The notes: generated by a model from the letters alone, not told the origin. A DNA stretch of 64,000 nt from Streptomyces violaceusniger (GCA_005405945.1 BJHW01000001.1:6200001-6264000); one strand, 5' to 3'. Shown: positions 36,877-46,017, counted from the first letter of the stretch. Translations and numbers: made by a program.

Positions 36877-38438
36877 ATGCCGGAAGTGCGACTGTCCGTG
36901 CCGGCCGGGCGGTGGCTGGTGTTCACCACCGTGCTGGGCTCCGCCATGGCCCTCCTCGACAGCACCGTCGTCAATGTCGCCCTGCCGCGCATCGGGCTCG
37001 ACCTGGGCGCCGATCTGCCCGTACTGCAGTGGACCGTCAACGCCTACATGCTCACCCTCGCCGGGCTGATCCTGCTCGGCGGGGCGCTCGGGGACCGGTT
37101 CGGGCGGCGGCGGGTGTTCGTCATCGGGGTGGTGTGGTTCGCGCTGGCCTCGCTGGTGTGCGGGCTGGCGCCGAACGCCGGGGTGCTCATCGCCGCACGG
37201 GCGTTCCAGGGCATCGGCGGGGCGCTGCTCACCCCCGGGTCGCTGGCGCTGATCCAGTCGGTGATCCATCCCGATGACCGGGCGCGGGCGATCGGGCTGT
37301 GGTCCGGCTTCGGCGGCATCGGGGCGGCGATCGGGCCGTTCCTCGGCGGCTGGCTGGTGGACGGGCCCGGCTGGCGCTGGGTGTTCTTCATCAATGTGCC
37401 GCTGGCGGCGGTGTGTGTGCCGGTGGCTTTGCGCCACGTACCGGAGACCCATGATCCGCAGCCGCGCGGCCGGTTCGACGTCCTCGGCGCCGTGCTGGGG
37501 GCGGCGGCCCTCGCCCTGGTCACCTATGCGCTGATCGCCGCGCCGCAGAAGGGCGCCTCGCCCGCCGTGGTGGTTCCGGGCGTCGCCGGGCTGGCGCTGG
37601 GGCGGCCTTCATCGCCGTGGAGCGGAGGCTGCGCGAGCCGATGCTGCCGCTCTCCATCTTCGCCTCCCGCCAGTTCAGCGCCGTCAATGTGGTGACCCTC
37701 TGCGTCTACGCGGCCTTCGGCGGCTTCTTCTTCCTCTCGGTGCTCGACCTCCAGGTGGTGGTGGGCTACTCCGCGCTCGCCGCCGGTACCGCGCTGCTGC
37801 CCACGACCACGCTGATGCTGCTGCTGTCGGCCCGTTCGGGAGAGCTGGGCAAGCGCATCGGCCCACGGATCCCGCTGACCGTCGGCCCGCTGCTGTGCGC
37901 GGCGGGGATGCTGCTGATGACCAGGGCTGGGGTGGGGGCGGTGTACTGGCGGGACATCCTGCCCGCGCTGTTGGTGCTGGGCCTGGGCATGGTCGTGGTG
38001 GTCGCCCCGCTCACCGCGACCGTCCTGGCCTCGGTGGACGTCGCCCGCGCGGGCCTGGCCAGCGGTGTCAACAACGCGGCGGCGCGGGCGGCCGGGCTGG
38101 TCGCGGTGGCGGCGCTGCCGCTGCTCGCGGGGATGGGCCCGGAGGCGTACCGATCGGCGGACGCCTTCTCGAGCACCTTCCGGCGGGCGATGCCCATCTG
38201 CGCCGGGGTGCTGCTGCTGGGGGCGATCCTCGCCTGGCGCACGGTGCGCTCGGACGTGCTGGAGCAGGCGGGCGTGGAGGTGGGGGCGGGGCCGGAGAGA
38301 GTCGGGGCCGAGGTGCCCGCGGAGGGCGCCGAGGGCGTCGCGCGGGCGGCGGGGCCGCCGTGCCGCCCCGAGTGCGCCTACCACTGCGGGGTGTCCGCGC
38401 CGCCCCTGGACCCGGGCGAGCGGCGCCCTCGCCCCTGA
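36877..38438 (+). CDS. MFS drug exporter, DHA2 (14-TM) family (frameshifted in this sequence)
   Basis: This proton-driven exporter is predicted at 520 residues when repaired. It has 14 hydrophobic helices. Motif A appears as GGALGDRFGRRRVFV and motif C as GPFLGGWLVDGPGWRWVFFINV, which identify EmrB/QacA relatives. TM1 has LLDSTVVNVALPRI (motif D1). The frame is lost at 37599-37602; adding one G gives GLALGAAFIAVERRLREPML. The two halves read separately would each lack half the transporter. The C-terminal tail has a Cys/His cluster (CRPECAYHCG). The substrate is unknown; drug or metabolite efflux is likely. Confidence 0.83.
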
Positions 38439-38533
38439 CCCGCGCCCTCTTCGCGCCGGACGCGCACCCGGATCCATGAGGCTCATGGCTTGAGCGTGTC
38501 GAGTGGGGCCCCGGACCAGGCAGACTGGAACCC

Positions 38534-38946
38534 ATGGCCATTCACGAGAACCTGCTCGGGGACCGCCCCCGACCCATCTGCCCGACGACCCGGAGCCGCG
38601 CGAGCTGCTGGCCTCCGGCGCGGCCCCGGCCGAGGTCGCCGCGAAGTACCCGGCCTCCTCGCTCGCCTGGGCGCAGCTCGCCGACGAGGCGTTCGAGGCC
38701 GGCCGGGTGGTCGAGTCCTACGCGTACGCCCGCACCGGCTACCACCGCGGGCTCGACGCCCTGCGCCGCAGCGGCTGGAAGGGCCACGGCCCGGTGCCCT
38801 TCGAGCACGAGCCCAACCGGGGCTTCCTGCGCGCCCTGCACGCGCTCGCGCGCGCCGCGCAGTCCATCGGCGAGCAGGAGGAGTACGAGCGCTGCTCGAC
38901 CTTCCTGCGCGAGTCCTCCCCGACCGCGGCGGACACGCTCTCCTGA
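38534..38946 (+). CDS. DUF3151 family protein (frameshifted in this sequence)
   Basis: This 137-residue actinobacterial protein of unknown function is predicted all-alpha. The start MAIHENLLGG lies in one frame and PPPTHLPDDPEPRELLASGA onward in the next; adding one G to the run at 38558-38561 restores the family's N terminus. The rest (AWAQLADEAFEAG, SYAYARTGYHRGLDALRRSG, FLRALHALARAAQSIGE) resembles a short TPR-like helical bundle. A -10-like CAGACT ends 7 nt before the ATG and no RBS is present, so it is possibly leaderless. The stop codon begins a short degenerate repeat. Confidence 0.82.
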
Positions 38947-38998
38947 CGCACTTCTCCTGATTCACGTCTTCTGATCTCGCCTTTCCTGATCCGCTGAG
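38941..38998. repeat. 14-bp degenerate repeat starting at the DUF3151 stop codon
   Basis: TCCTGA or TTCTGA recurs with TGA at 38944 (the stop), 38958, 38972 and 38987, then at 38995. Spacings of 14, 14 and 15 bp place stops in different frames. Confidence 0.75.
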
Positions 38999-39034
38999 GC
39001 GGCCCTGTTCCGCTGAGGCGGCGCGAGGCGCACC

Positions 39035-39067
39035 GGGCCTGTGGGGTGCCGTATGCCCCACGGGCCC
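39035..39067 (+). terminator. probable terminator between DUF3151 and kynA
   Basis: A stem of about 12 bp including one wobble pair (gggcctgtgggg / ccccacgggccc) encloses a 9-nt loop. Confidence 0.65.
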
Positions 39068-39211
39068 CTTCCGTACTTGCCGATCGTCCGCGCTGCGCGG
39101 ATGATGCGGTGCGGGGCCCCTTCGGCTGTGGGCCCCGAGGGGACCGGGGCTCCGAGACCGAAAGGAAGGGGCGGACCGCTACCCGGTAGCGAGCAGTACT
39201 CAGGAGATGCG

Positions 39212-40054
39212 ATGTCGCAGCAGCCTGTCCCTGACCACGCCGAGCCCGAAGCCCCGCATCTGGACTTCGACGGCACCACGCCGTACGAGGACTACGTCCA
39301 GGCGTCCGTGCTCACCCACCTCCAGCACCCCCTCTCCGACGACCCCGGCGAGATGGTGTTCCTGGTCACCACCCAGGTCATGGAGCTGTGGTTCACCGTG
39401 ATCGTCCATGAGTGGCAGACCGCCGCGCAGGCGCTGCGCGAGGACGATCTGCCCACCGCGATGGCCGCGCTCCAGCGCTCGGCCTACGAACTGGAGTCGC
39501 TCAACGCCTCGTGGACACCGCTGGCCCATCTCACCCCCGGCCAGTTCAACGCGTACCGCTCCGCGCTCGGCGAGGGCTCCGGCTTCCAGTCGGCGATGTA
39601 CCGGCGGCTGGAGTTCCTGCTCGGCGAGAAGTCCGCGTCCATGCTCGTCCCGCACCGGGGCGCGCCGCGGGTCCACGCCGAGCTGGAGAAGGCGCTGACC
39701 GAGCCCAGCCTCTACGACGAGGTGCTGCGCTACCTCGCGCGGCGCGGCCTCGCCGTCCCGGCCGCGGTGCTGGATCGCGATCCCGCCCTGCGCCATGAAC
39801 CGGATCCCGGGGTGGAACGGGTCTGGGAGGAGATCTACTCCGGCCCGCACGACAGCGAGCTGATCCGGCTCGGCGAGGCGCTGACCGAGGTCGCCGAGCT
39901 GGTGTGGCGCTGGCGCAATGACCACCTGGTGGCGACCCGGCGGGCGATGGGCTCCAAGACCGGCACCGGCGGCTCGGCCGGGGTCGCCTGGCTGGAGAAG
40001 CGCGCGGCCAAGAACGTCTTCCCCGAGCTGTGGACGGCGCGCAGCCATGTCTGA
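39212..40054 (+). CDS. kynA: tryptophan 2,3-dioxygenase
   Basis: This heme dioxygenase opens the indole ring of L-tryptophan to N-formylkynurenine, the first step of the kynurenine pathway. The 280-residue protein shows PYEDYVQASVLTHLQHPLSD, MVFLVTTQVMELWFTVIVHE (heme and substrate helix with conserved His), SGFQSAMYRRLEFLLG, and the C-terminal VWRWRNDHLVATRRAMGSKT. The last contains the proximal His region and the TDO-specific GSKTGTGGS loop. CAGGAG precedes the ATG. It overlaps the kynU start by 8 nt, so translation is coupled. Confidence 0.97.
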   Translation: MSQQPVPDHAEPEAPHLDFDGTTPYEDYVQASVLTHLQHPLSDDPGEMVFLVTTQVMELWFTVIVHEWQTAAQALREDDLPTAMAALQRSAYELESLNASWTPLAHLTPGQFNAYRSALGEGSGFQSAMYRRLEFLLGEKSASMLVPHRGAPRVHAELEKALTEPSLYDEVLRYLARRGLAVPAAVLDRDPALRHEPDPGVERVWEEIYSGPHDSELIRLGEALTEVAELVWRWRNDHLVATRRAMGSKTGTGGSAGVAWLEKRAAKNVFPELWTARSHV

Positions 40055-41411
40055 CGCGACGATTCCGACGGAGGAGTCGGCCGGTACCGAGCCGACCGAG
40101 TCCGAGCCGACCGCCGCTCAGCCCGGTGCGGCCGAGTCCGGTACGCCCAGGATGGCTCCGGCCGACGAGGCCGCCAGGACCGCTCCGGCCGATGAGCCCG
40201 CCAGGACCGTTCTGGCCGATGAGGCCGCCGGGCTCGACGCGGCCGATCCGCTGCGTGCCAAGCGCGACGCCTTCACCCTCGACGACACGATCTACCTCGA
40301 CGGCAACTCGCTGGGCGCGCTGCCCCGCGCCGTCCCGCCCCGGCTGGCCGATGTGGTCGCCCGCGAATGGGGTGAGCTGCGCATCCGCTCCTGGGATGAG
40401 AGCGGCTGGTGGACCGCGCCGGAGCGGATCGGCGACCGCGTCGGCCGGCTCATCGGCGCGGGCTCCGGTCAGGTGGTGGTGGGCGACTCGACGAGCGTGA
40501 ACGTCTTCAAGGCGGTCGTCGCGGCCGTACGGATCGCTCAGGAGCGCGGCGCCCACCGGGATCAGATCCTGGTGGACGAGGCCACCTTCCCCACCGACGG
40601 CTATATCGCCGAGTCCGCCGCCCGGATGACCGGCTGCACCGTGCGGCCGGTGGCCGCGGGCGACGTCCCGACCGCCGTCGGCGCGCGCACCGCCGTCGCG
40701 CTCGTGAACCACGTGGACTACCGCACCGGCCGCCTCCACGACCTGCCCGGGACCACGGCCGCCGTGCACGCGGCGGGCGCGCTCGTGGTGTGGGACCTGT
40801 GCCACAGCGCGGGCGCCCTGCCGGTCGGGCTGGACGCCCATGGGGTGGACCTTGCCGTGGGCTGCACGTACAAGTACCTCAACGGCGGGCCCGGCGCGCC
40901 CGCGTATCTGTACGTCGCCCAGGCCCACCAGCCCCGCTTCGACTCGCCGCTGCCCGGCTGGAACTCGCATGCCGACCCCTTCGGCATGGCCTCCGCCTAC
41001 ACCCCGGCCGACGGCGCGGTCCGCGGCCGCGTCGGCACCCCGGACATCCTCTCGATGCTGGCGCTGGAGGCCGCGCTCGAGGTGTGGGACGACGTGACGA
41101 TCGAGGACGTCAGGGCCAAGAGCCTGGCCCTGACGGACTTCTTCCTCCGCTGTGTCGAGACGTACGTCCCGGCGGGCCGCGTCCGGTCGATCACCCCCGC
41201 CGCCCCCGCCGAGCGCGGCAGCCAGGTGGCGCTGCGGTGCGCGGAGGCGGGGGAGGCCGGGGAGGTCATGGCGGAGCTGGTGCGGCGCGGCGTCGTGGGC
41301 GACTTCCGCCGCCCCGATGTGCTGCGCTTCGGCTTCACCCCGCTGTACACGGGCTTCGCCGAGGTGGAGCGGGCGGCGCGGGTACTGGCCGATGTGCTGA
41401 AGGAGGGCTGA
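40047..41411 (+). CDS. kynU: kynureninase
   Basis: This PLP enzyme cleaves kynurenine to anthranilate and alanine. The 454-residue protein has DTIYLDGNSLGALPRAVPPR and WGELRIRSWDESGWWTAPER. LVNHVDYRTGRLHDLPGTT and LVVWDLCHSAGALPVGLDAH follow, with the PLP lysine in CTYKYLNGGPGAPAYL near 275. The first 65 or so residues are an unusual low-complexity extension with ADEAAR/ADEPAR repeats (30-bp DNA repeats), absent from typical kynureninases of about 400-415 residues. A start further in is possible but no better RBS is seen. It overlaps kynA. Confidence 0.95.
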   Translation: MSDATIPTEESAGTEPTESEPTAAQPGAAESGTPRMAPADEAARTAPADEPARTVLADEAAGLDAADPLRAKRDAFTLDDTIYLDGNSLGALPRAVPPRLADVVAREWGELRIRSWDESGWWTAPERIGDRVGRLIGAGSGQVVVGDSTSVNVFKAVVAAVRIAQERGAHRDQILVDEATFPTDGYIAESAARMTGCTVRPVAAGDVPTAVGARTAVALVNHVDYRTGRLHDLPGTTAAVHAAGALVVWDLCHSAGALPVGLDAHGVDLAVGCTYKYLNGGPGAPAYLYVAQAHQPRFDSPLPGWNSHADPFGMASAYTPADGAVRGRVGTPDILSMLALEAALEVWDDVTIEDVRAKSLALTDFFLRCVETYVPAGRVRSITPAAPAERGSQVALRCAEAGEAGEVMAELVRRGVVGDFRRPDVLRFGFTPLYTGFAEVERAARVLADVLKEG

Positions 41412-41414
41412 CCG

Positions 41415-42323
41415 ATGGGCGGGGCTGCGGCAGGGGCGGCGGCCGAGGAGACGTCGGTCTTCGGGCTCGCGCCCGTGGCCCCGGCCCGGACCGCCGCGTA
41501 CGGCGAACATCCGGACCAGGTGGTGGACTTCTACCTTCCGCCGCCCGGGACGGACGGGGCCGCCCGCCCCGCCCCGCTGGTCCTCCTCTTCCACGGCGGC
41601 GCCTGGCGCGCCCCCTACGACCGCCGCCATGTCTCGCCCCTCGCCGCCTTCCTGGCGGGGCGGGGCCTGGCGGTGGCATCCGTCGAGTACCGGCGCGGTG
41701 GGGCGGACCCCGCGCGGGCCGGGCGGTGGCCGGAGACGTTCGACGACATCGCGGCCGCCGTGGACGCCGTGCCGGGCCTCGTCCGGGACCTCGGGCTCCC
41801 CGGGGCCGACCCGGACCGCGTGGTGCTCACCGGGCACTCCGCGGGCGGGCACGCCGTGCTGTGGGCGGCGGCGCGGCATCGGCTGCCGTCCGGCACTCCC
41901 TGGCATCTGCCCTCCCCCTCCCCGCTCCACGGGGTCGTCGCCCTCGCCCCCATCGCCGACCTCGCCACGGCCCGTGCGCTGGACGTCTGCTCCGGCGCCG
42001 TCGACGAACTCCTCGGTGAAGGCGGTGGCGACGGCGAAGGCGCAGTCGGCGGCGATGAGCTGACGGTCCGGCTGGGCCTCGCCGACCCCGCCGCGCTGCT
42101 GCCCACCGCGATCCCCATCACCATCGTGCAGGGCGGCACCGACATCGATGTGCCACCGGCGGTCGCGGACGCCTTCGCGGAGGCGGCGGCCCGCGCCGGA
42201 CAGGACGTACGGCTGATCAGGACCGACGGCGGCCACTTCCCGCCCATCGACCCCACGACGCCCGCCGCGCACACCGTCGCCGAGGAGATCGCCCGCCTGG
42301 CGGGGGCGCACCCCGCCACGTGA
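41415..42323 (+). CDS. alpha/beta hydrolase, probable kynurenine formamidase (KynB-like)
   Basis: This 302-residue serine hydrolase has the oxyanion HGGAWRAPYDRRHVSPLAAF, the nucleophile elbow LTGHSAGGHAVLWAAAR (Ser about 141), a catalytic acid in VQGGTDIDVPPAV and a His in TDGGHFPPID near 278. It lies 3 nt after kynU in the kyn operon. The missing pathway step is hydrolysis of N-formylkynurenine, so KynB function is a strong inference from context; the fold is of the eukaryotic-type formamidase rather than the metal-dependent bacterial KynB. The stop codon is part of a short direct repeat. Confidence 0.82.
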   Translation: MGGAAAGAAAEETSVFGLAPVAPARTAAYGEHPDQVVDFYLPPPGTDGAARPAPLVLLFHGGAWRAPYDRRHVSPLAAFLAGRGLAVASVEYRRGGADPARAGRWPETFDDIAAAVDAVPGLVRDLGLPGADPDRVVLTGHSAGGHAVLWAAARHRLPSGTPWHLPSPSPLHGVVALAPIADLATARALDVCSGAVDELLGEGGGDGEGAVGGDELTVRLGLADPAALLPTAIPITIVQGGTDIDVPPAVADAFAEAAARAGQDVRLIRTDGGHFPPIDPTTPAAHTVAEEIARLAGAHPAT

Positions 42324-42372
42324 CGCCAAGCCGCACCCCGCCACCTGACACCGAGCCGGACCCGCCACGTAG
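42310..42372. repeat. 25-bp direct repeat around the formamidase stop codon
   Basis: ccccgccac plus gtga or ctga followed by c(g/a)cc(a/g)agccg recurs. TGA lies at 42321 (the stop) and 42346, with a TAG at 42370. Confidence 0.7.
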
Positions 42373-42433
42373 TACTTCAGACGGACGCCGGACAATCCGT
42401 ACTGGTGGGGACGACGTGGGCCCGTCCGCTCTC

Positions 42434-42439
42434 TACGGT
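42434..42439 (+). promoter_or_regulatory. -10 hexamer of the two-component operon (leaderless)
   Basis: TACGGT ends 7 nt before the GTG at 42447, with no RBS. Confidence 0.5.
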
Positions 42440-42446
42440 ATGAGAC

Positions 42447-43805
42447 GTGACCCAGACGATTCCGCGGACCGAACTCCGCATCGCCCGCAGTGTGTTGTCC
42501 GGCCTGCGGGAGGATTTGATCAACGACGCGTTCGCCCTCCGTCCACTGCCGCCGTTGAGCCCGGGGCATCCGCTGGTGCGCCGGGCCCCGGAGCGGGCCC
42601 GGCGATATGTGTGCCGGCTGCCGCATGCCGCGCTCACAGCCTGCGCGTTCTACGTCATGATGCAGTCGGTCATCCTGGTGCCCGACGACATGAGCCTGGT
42701 CCTGGCCCTGCTGAGCGGGGTGCCGCTGCTGCTGACGCTGTTCCGGCCGGTCGGGGCCTGGTGGCTGTCGTTCGGGGCGAGCGCCGTGACGGGGCTGGGG
42801 CTGCTGGGTCTGGATCAGACGGTGGGCTGGCCGTGGCCCATTCCGCTGGCCATCTCGCACGTCCTGGTGATGGTGGTGACGGCGGCCCGGACGCGTCCCC
42901 GGGCGGCCGCCGAGATATGGCTGCTCACGGCCCTTCTCGCGGCTGTCGTCCAGTACTTCGACACCGACAGCCGGTACACCTCGGACTCCCTCCAGATGCT
43001 GGCCGACGGCCAGCACATCTCGGACTCCTTCCAGGTGCTGTTCGTCTCCGGGCTGGTGCTCTGCGCCGTCGTCACCGGGCACACCCTTGGCGAGAGCAAG
43101 CGGCGGATCGCGGTCCAGGAGTCCTTCACCGTCGAGGAGCGTTCCCGCCGCACCACGCTGGAGGAGCGCGCGACCATCGCGCGGGAGCTGCACGATGTCG
43201 TCGCGCACCACATGTCCGTCATCGCCATCCAGGCGGAAGCGGCCCCGTACCGGGTGGAGAACGCGCCCGAGGAGCTGACCAGGAGCTTCGCGACCATCCG
43301 GGAGAACGCGGTGATCGCCCTCACCGAGCTGCGCCGGGTCCTCGGGGTGGTGCGGGCCGATGACATCGACACGGACGCCGACCCCGAGGCGCCCCAGCCC
43401 ACGCTGGCCGCGCTCGACGGCCTCTTCGCGGGGGTACGGGCGGCGGGCCTGGCGGTCGAGCACATCACGACCGGCGCGGTGCGCACGCTGCCGCAGGGCG
43501 TGGAGCTGTCCGCGTACCGCATCGTGCAGGAGGCGCTGAGCAACGCGCTGCGCCACGCCCCGGGTTCCACCGCGCGCGTCGAGGTGTCGTACGTACTCGG
43601 CGGTCTCGGGTTGCGCATCGTCAACGGGCCGGCCACCAAGGCCGTGCCGCGGTCGCCTGGCATGGGGCACGGGCTGCTCGGGATGCGGGAGCGGGTCACG
43701 ATGCTGGACGGGGAGATACGGGCCGGGGCGCGGGAGGAGGACGGCGGCTATGAGGTCACCGTCTTCATCCCGGCCCCCGATACGGCTACGGAGCGGGAAG
43801 CATGA
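42447..43805 (+). CDS. sensor histidine kinase (NarL-type, HisKA_3)
   Basis: This 452-residue kinase has an N-terminal membrane domain of about six helices (about 50-215) with very short extracellular loops, as in intramembrane-sensing kinases. The dimerisation helix carries the phospho-acceptor His in ERATIARELHDVVAHHMSVI near 245. The HATPase domain has N-box EALSNALRHAPGS and G-box MGHGLLGMRERV. The adjacent response regulator, overlapping by 4 nt (ATGA), is its partner. Short loops suggest a membrane-stress or antibiotic signal; the actual ligand is unknown. Confidence 0.92.
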   Translation: MTQTIPRTELRIARSVLSGLREDLINDAFALRPLPPLSPGHPLVRRAPERARRYVCRLPHAALTACAFYVMMQSVILVPDDMSLVLALLSGVPLLLTLFRPVGAWWLSFGASAVTGLGLLGLDQTVGWPWPIPLAISHVLVMVVTAARTRPRAAAEIWLLTALLAAVVQYFDTDSRYTSDSLQMLADGQHISDSFQVLFVSGLVLCAVVTGHTLGESKRRIAVQESFTVEERSRRTTLEERATIARELHDVVAHHMSVIAIQAEAAPYRVENAPEELTRSFATIRENAVIALTELRRVLGVVRADDIDTDADPEAPQPTLAALDGLFAGVRAAGLAVEHITTGAVRTLPQGVELSAYRIVQEALSNALRHAPGSTARVEVSYVLGGLGLRIVNGPATKAVPRSPGMGHGLLGMRERVTMLDGEIRAGAREEDGGYEVTVFIPAPDTATEREA

Positions 43806-44482
43806 CGCCCGTCCGCGTGCTGATCGCCGACGACCAGGTGATGGTCCGCGAGGGCTTCTCCGTGCTGCTGAACGCCCAGCCCGATATCGAGGTCGTCGGC
43901 GAGGCGGTCGACGGGCGCCAGGCCATCGCCCAGGTGGCGGCCCTGCGCCCCGATGTCGTCCTGATGGACATCCGGATGCCGGAGGTCAACGGCCTCGAGG
44001 CCACCCGTGAGATCGTCGCGGCGGACGCGGACGCCAAGGTGCTCGTCCTGACCACCTTCGACCTGGACGAGTACGTCTACCAGGCGCTGCGCGCCGGAGC
44101 GAGCGGCTTCCTGCTCAAGGACGCCTCCGCCCGGCAGCTCGGCGACGCGGTCCGCGTCGTCGCGGCGGGCGAGGCACTGCTCGCGCCGACCGTCACCAAG
44201 CGTCTGATCAGCACGTTCTCGCGGATCGGCGAGACCGTCGGGTTCAGCGGTCCGCGTCCCTCCCCGCAGGGGCGGCTGGCCGAGCTGACCGAGCGGGAGA
44301 ACGAGGTGCTGGTGCTGGTCGCCCAGGGCTGCTCCAACGCGGAGATCGCCGAGCGGCTGATCGTCGCCGAGTCGACGGTGAAGACGCATGTCAGCCGGAT
44401 CCTGGTGAAGCTGGGGCTGCGCGACCGCACCCAGGCGGCGGTGTTCGCGTACGAGGTCCGCCTGGTGACGCCCGGAGACTGA
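43802..44482 (+). CDS. response regulator (NarL/FixJ family)
   Basis: This 226-residue transcription factor has a receiver domain (about 1-125) with acidic residues in VLIADDQVMVREG, the phospho-acceptor Asp in VVLMDIRMPEVNGLEATREI (about 56) and the conserved Lys in GFLLKDASA. The LuxR-type HTH (about 155-215) has AELTERENEVLVLVAQG and AESTVKTHVSRILVKLGLRD. It is coupled to the kinase gene by an ATGA overlap. Targets are unknown; the nearby P450 and ABC exporter genes are candidates. TGA-containing repeats follow the stop. Confidence 0.93.
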   Translation: MTPVRVLIADDQVMVREGFSVLLNAQPDIEVVGEAVDGRQAIAQVAALRPDVVLMDIRMPEVNGLEATREIVAADADAKVLVLTTFDLDEYVYQALRAGASGFLLKDASARQLGDAVRVVAAGEALLAPTVTKRLISTFSRIGETVGFSGPRPSPQGRLAELTERENEVLVLVAQGCSNAEIAERLIVAESTVKTHVSRILVKLGLRDRTQAAVFAYEVRLVTPGD

Positions 44483-44565
44483 CCGGCCCGGAGGCTGACC
44501 GGCCCGGTGAGGCCGTGAGGCCCGGTGAGGTCCTGAGGCCCGGTGAGCCCCCGAGACTGCCCCCG
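44480..44565. repeat. irregular TGA-containing repeat after the response regulator
   Basis: Units of 16-20 bp built on TGAccggcccgg / TGAggcccggtgagg begin at the stop codon (44480), 44496, 44516 and 44534. Later copies are degenerate. Confidence 0.7.
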
Positions 44566-44627
44566 GAGACATCTGGCGGCCCCTTGGAGGCACCTGGCGA
44601 CCCCTGGAGGCCGGGCGGGCCCGGCGG

Positions 44628-44633
44628 TACCGT
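44628..44633 (+). promoter_or_regulatory. -10 hexamer of the P450 gene (leaderless)
   Basis: TACCGT ends 6 nt before the ATG at 44640, with no RBS. Confidence 0.45.
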
Positions 44634-44639
44634 CCGGGG

Positions 44640-45863
44640 ATGAGCAGCAGTGCGGAAGCCCCCGCCTTCGACCCCTGGCGGCCGTCGTTCGTCGCGGACC
44701 CGTATCCGGCCTACGCCGAGCTGCGCGAGCGCGGCCGCGCGCACTGGTTCGAGCCCTCCCGCCAGTGGCTGATCCCGCGTCACGCGGATGTCAGCGCCCT
44801 GCTGCGGGACCGCAGGCTCGGCCGCACCTATCTTCACCGCTTCAGCCATGAGGAGTTCGGCCGCACCGCGCCGCCGCCCGAGCACGAGCCGTTCCACACC
44901 CTCAACGACCACGGCATGCTCGACCTGGAACCGCCGGACCACACCCGGCTGCGCCGGCTCGTCTCCAAGGCGTTCACCCCGCGGACGGTCGAGGCGCTGG
45001 TGCCGACGATCCAGCGGCTCGCGGAGGAGCTCGTCGACTCGCTCGTCACCGCAGGCGGCGGCGATCTCATCGGGGCGGTCGCCGAACCGCTGCCGGTCGC
45101 CGTCATCGCCGAGATGCTGGGCATTCCGCCCGCCGACCGCCCCGCACTGCGGCCCTGGTCGGCGGATATCTGCGGGATGTACGAGCTGAGCCCGGGCGAG
45201 GACACGGCGCGCCGGGCCGTGCGCGCGTCCGTCGAATTCTCCGCGTATCTGCGCGAGTTGATCGCGGCGCGCCGCAAGGTCCCGGGGGACGATCTGATCA
45301 GCGGGCTCATCGCCGCGTACGACGAGGGCGACCGGCTCACCGAGCAGGAGATGATCTCCACCTGTGTGCTGCTGCTCAACGCGGGCCACGAGGCCACGGT
45401 CAACACCACCGGGAACGGCTGGTGGGCGCTCTTCCGCCACCCTGAGCAGCTCGCCCTGCTCCGTGCCGACCCCGACGCGCTGCTGCCCACGGCCGTGGAC
45501 GAGCTGCTGCGCTACGACACCCCGCTCCAGCTCTTCGAGCGGTGGGTGCTGGAGGACATCGAGGTCGGCGGCACGGTCATCCCGCGCGGCAGCGAGGTCG
45601 CGCTACTGTTCGGCTCGGCCAACCGCGACCCGGACCGCTTCGACCGGCCCGACACCCTCGATCTCTCCCGCGCCGACAACCCCCACATCAGCTTCGGCGC
45701 CGGGATCCACTATTGCCTGGGCGCCCCGCTGGCCCGTCTGGAGCTGGTCGCCTCCTTCGGTGCCCTGCTCCGCAAGGCGCCCGGGCTGCGGCTGGTCAAG
45801 GAGCCTGAGCGGCGGGCGAACTTCGTCATCCGCGGTCTGCGGGAGCTCCAGGTCGAGCTCTGA
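44640..45863 (+). CDS. cytochrome P450
   Basis: This is a soluble bacterial-type P450 monooxygenase of 407 residues. The I-helix reads LLLNAGHEATVNTTGNG, where the usual AGxET is AGHEA, so the conserved acid-alcohol pair is shifted. The K-helix ExxR is in DELLRYDTPLQ, and the heme loop ISFGAGIHYCLGAPLARLE has the Cys ligand near 360. The sequence resembles CYP107/105-type enzymes that hydroxylate small lipophilic compounds. No ferredoxin or reductase gene is adjacent. It is followed by a TGA-containing tandem repeat and a terminator. Confidence 0.94.
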   Translation: MSSSAEAPAFDPWRPSFVADPYPAYAELRERGRAHWFEPSRQWLIPRHADVSALLRDRRLGRTYLHRFSHEEFGRTAPPPEHEPFHTLNDHGMLDLEPPDHTRLRRLVSKAFTPRTVEALVPTIQRLAEELVDSLVTAGGGDLIGAVAEPLPVAVIAEMLGIPPADRPALRPWSADICGMYELSPGEDTARRAVRASVEFSAYLRELIAARRKVPGDDLISGLIAAYDEGDRLTEQEMISTCVLLLNAGHEATVNTTGNGWWALFRHPEQLALLRADPDALLPTAVDELLRYDTPLQLFERWVLEDIEVGGTVIPRGSEVALLFGSANRDPDRFDRPDTLDLSRADNPHISFGAGIHYCLGAPLARLELVASFGALLRKAPGLRLVKEPERRANFVIRGLRELQVEL

Positions 45864-45938
45864 GCACGGAGCCCTGAGCACGGAGCCCTGAGCACGGAGC
45901 CCTGAGCACGGAGCCCTGAGCACGGAACCCTGAGCACG
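45861..45938. repeat. 14-bp tandem repeat starting at the P450 stop codon
   Basis: Five units of TGAgcacggagccc plus an 8-bp partial unit begin exactly at the stop (45861, 45875, 45889, 45903, 45917, 45931). The 14-bp period moves the TGA through all three frames. The units are nearly identical, so the array is young. Confidence 0.92.
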
Positions 45939-45951
45939 CGGGACAAGCGAG

Positions 45952-45986
45952 CCCCCTGTTGTCCACAGCCTGTGGACAACAGGGGG
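45952..45986. terminator. bidirectional terminator built from two inverted DnaA-box sequences
   Basis: A perfect 16-bp stem (ccccctgttgtccaca / tgtggacaacaggggg) with a 3-nt loop lies between the convergent P450 and ABC permease genes. Each arm contains TTGTCCACA (45959-45967; inverted at 45971-45979), the preferred streptomycete DnaA box. Termination is the safe call; DnaA binding is a possibility. Confidence 0.8.
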
Positions 45987-46017
45987 CGGTTGCCGGGGTG
46001 TGGTGGGCCGACGGGGG

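Noticed and set aside
39546..43670. 1374-codon open frame antisense to the kyn operon and histidine kinase gene
   Set aside because: It runs across four well-supported genes on the other strand, is rich in R, G, H, P and Q, and has no family motif. High GC content removes stops from the antisense frame.
45952..45986. Part of a replication origin
   Set aside because: Only two boxes are present, and dnaA, dnaN and the usual cluster of many DnaA boxes are absent.
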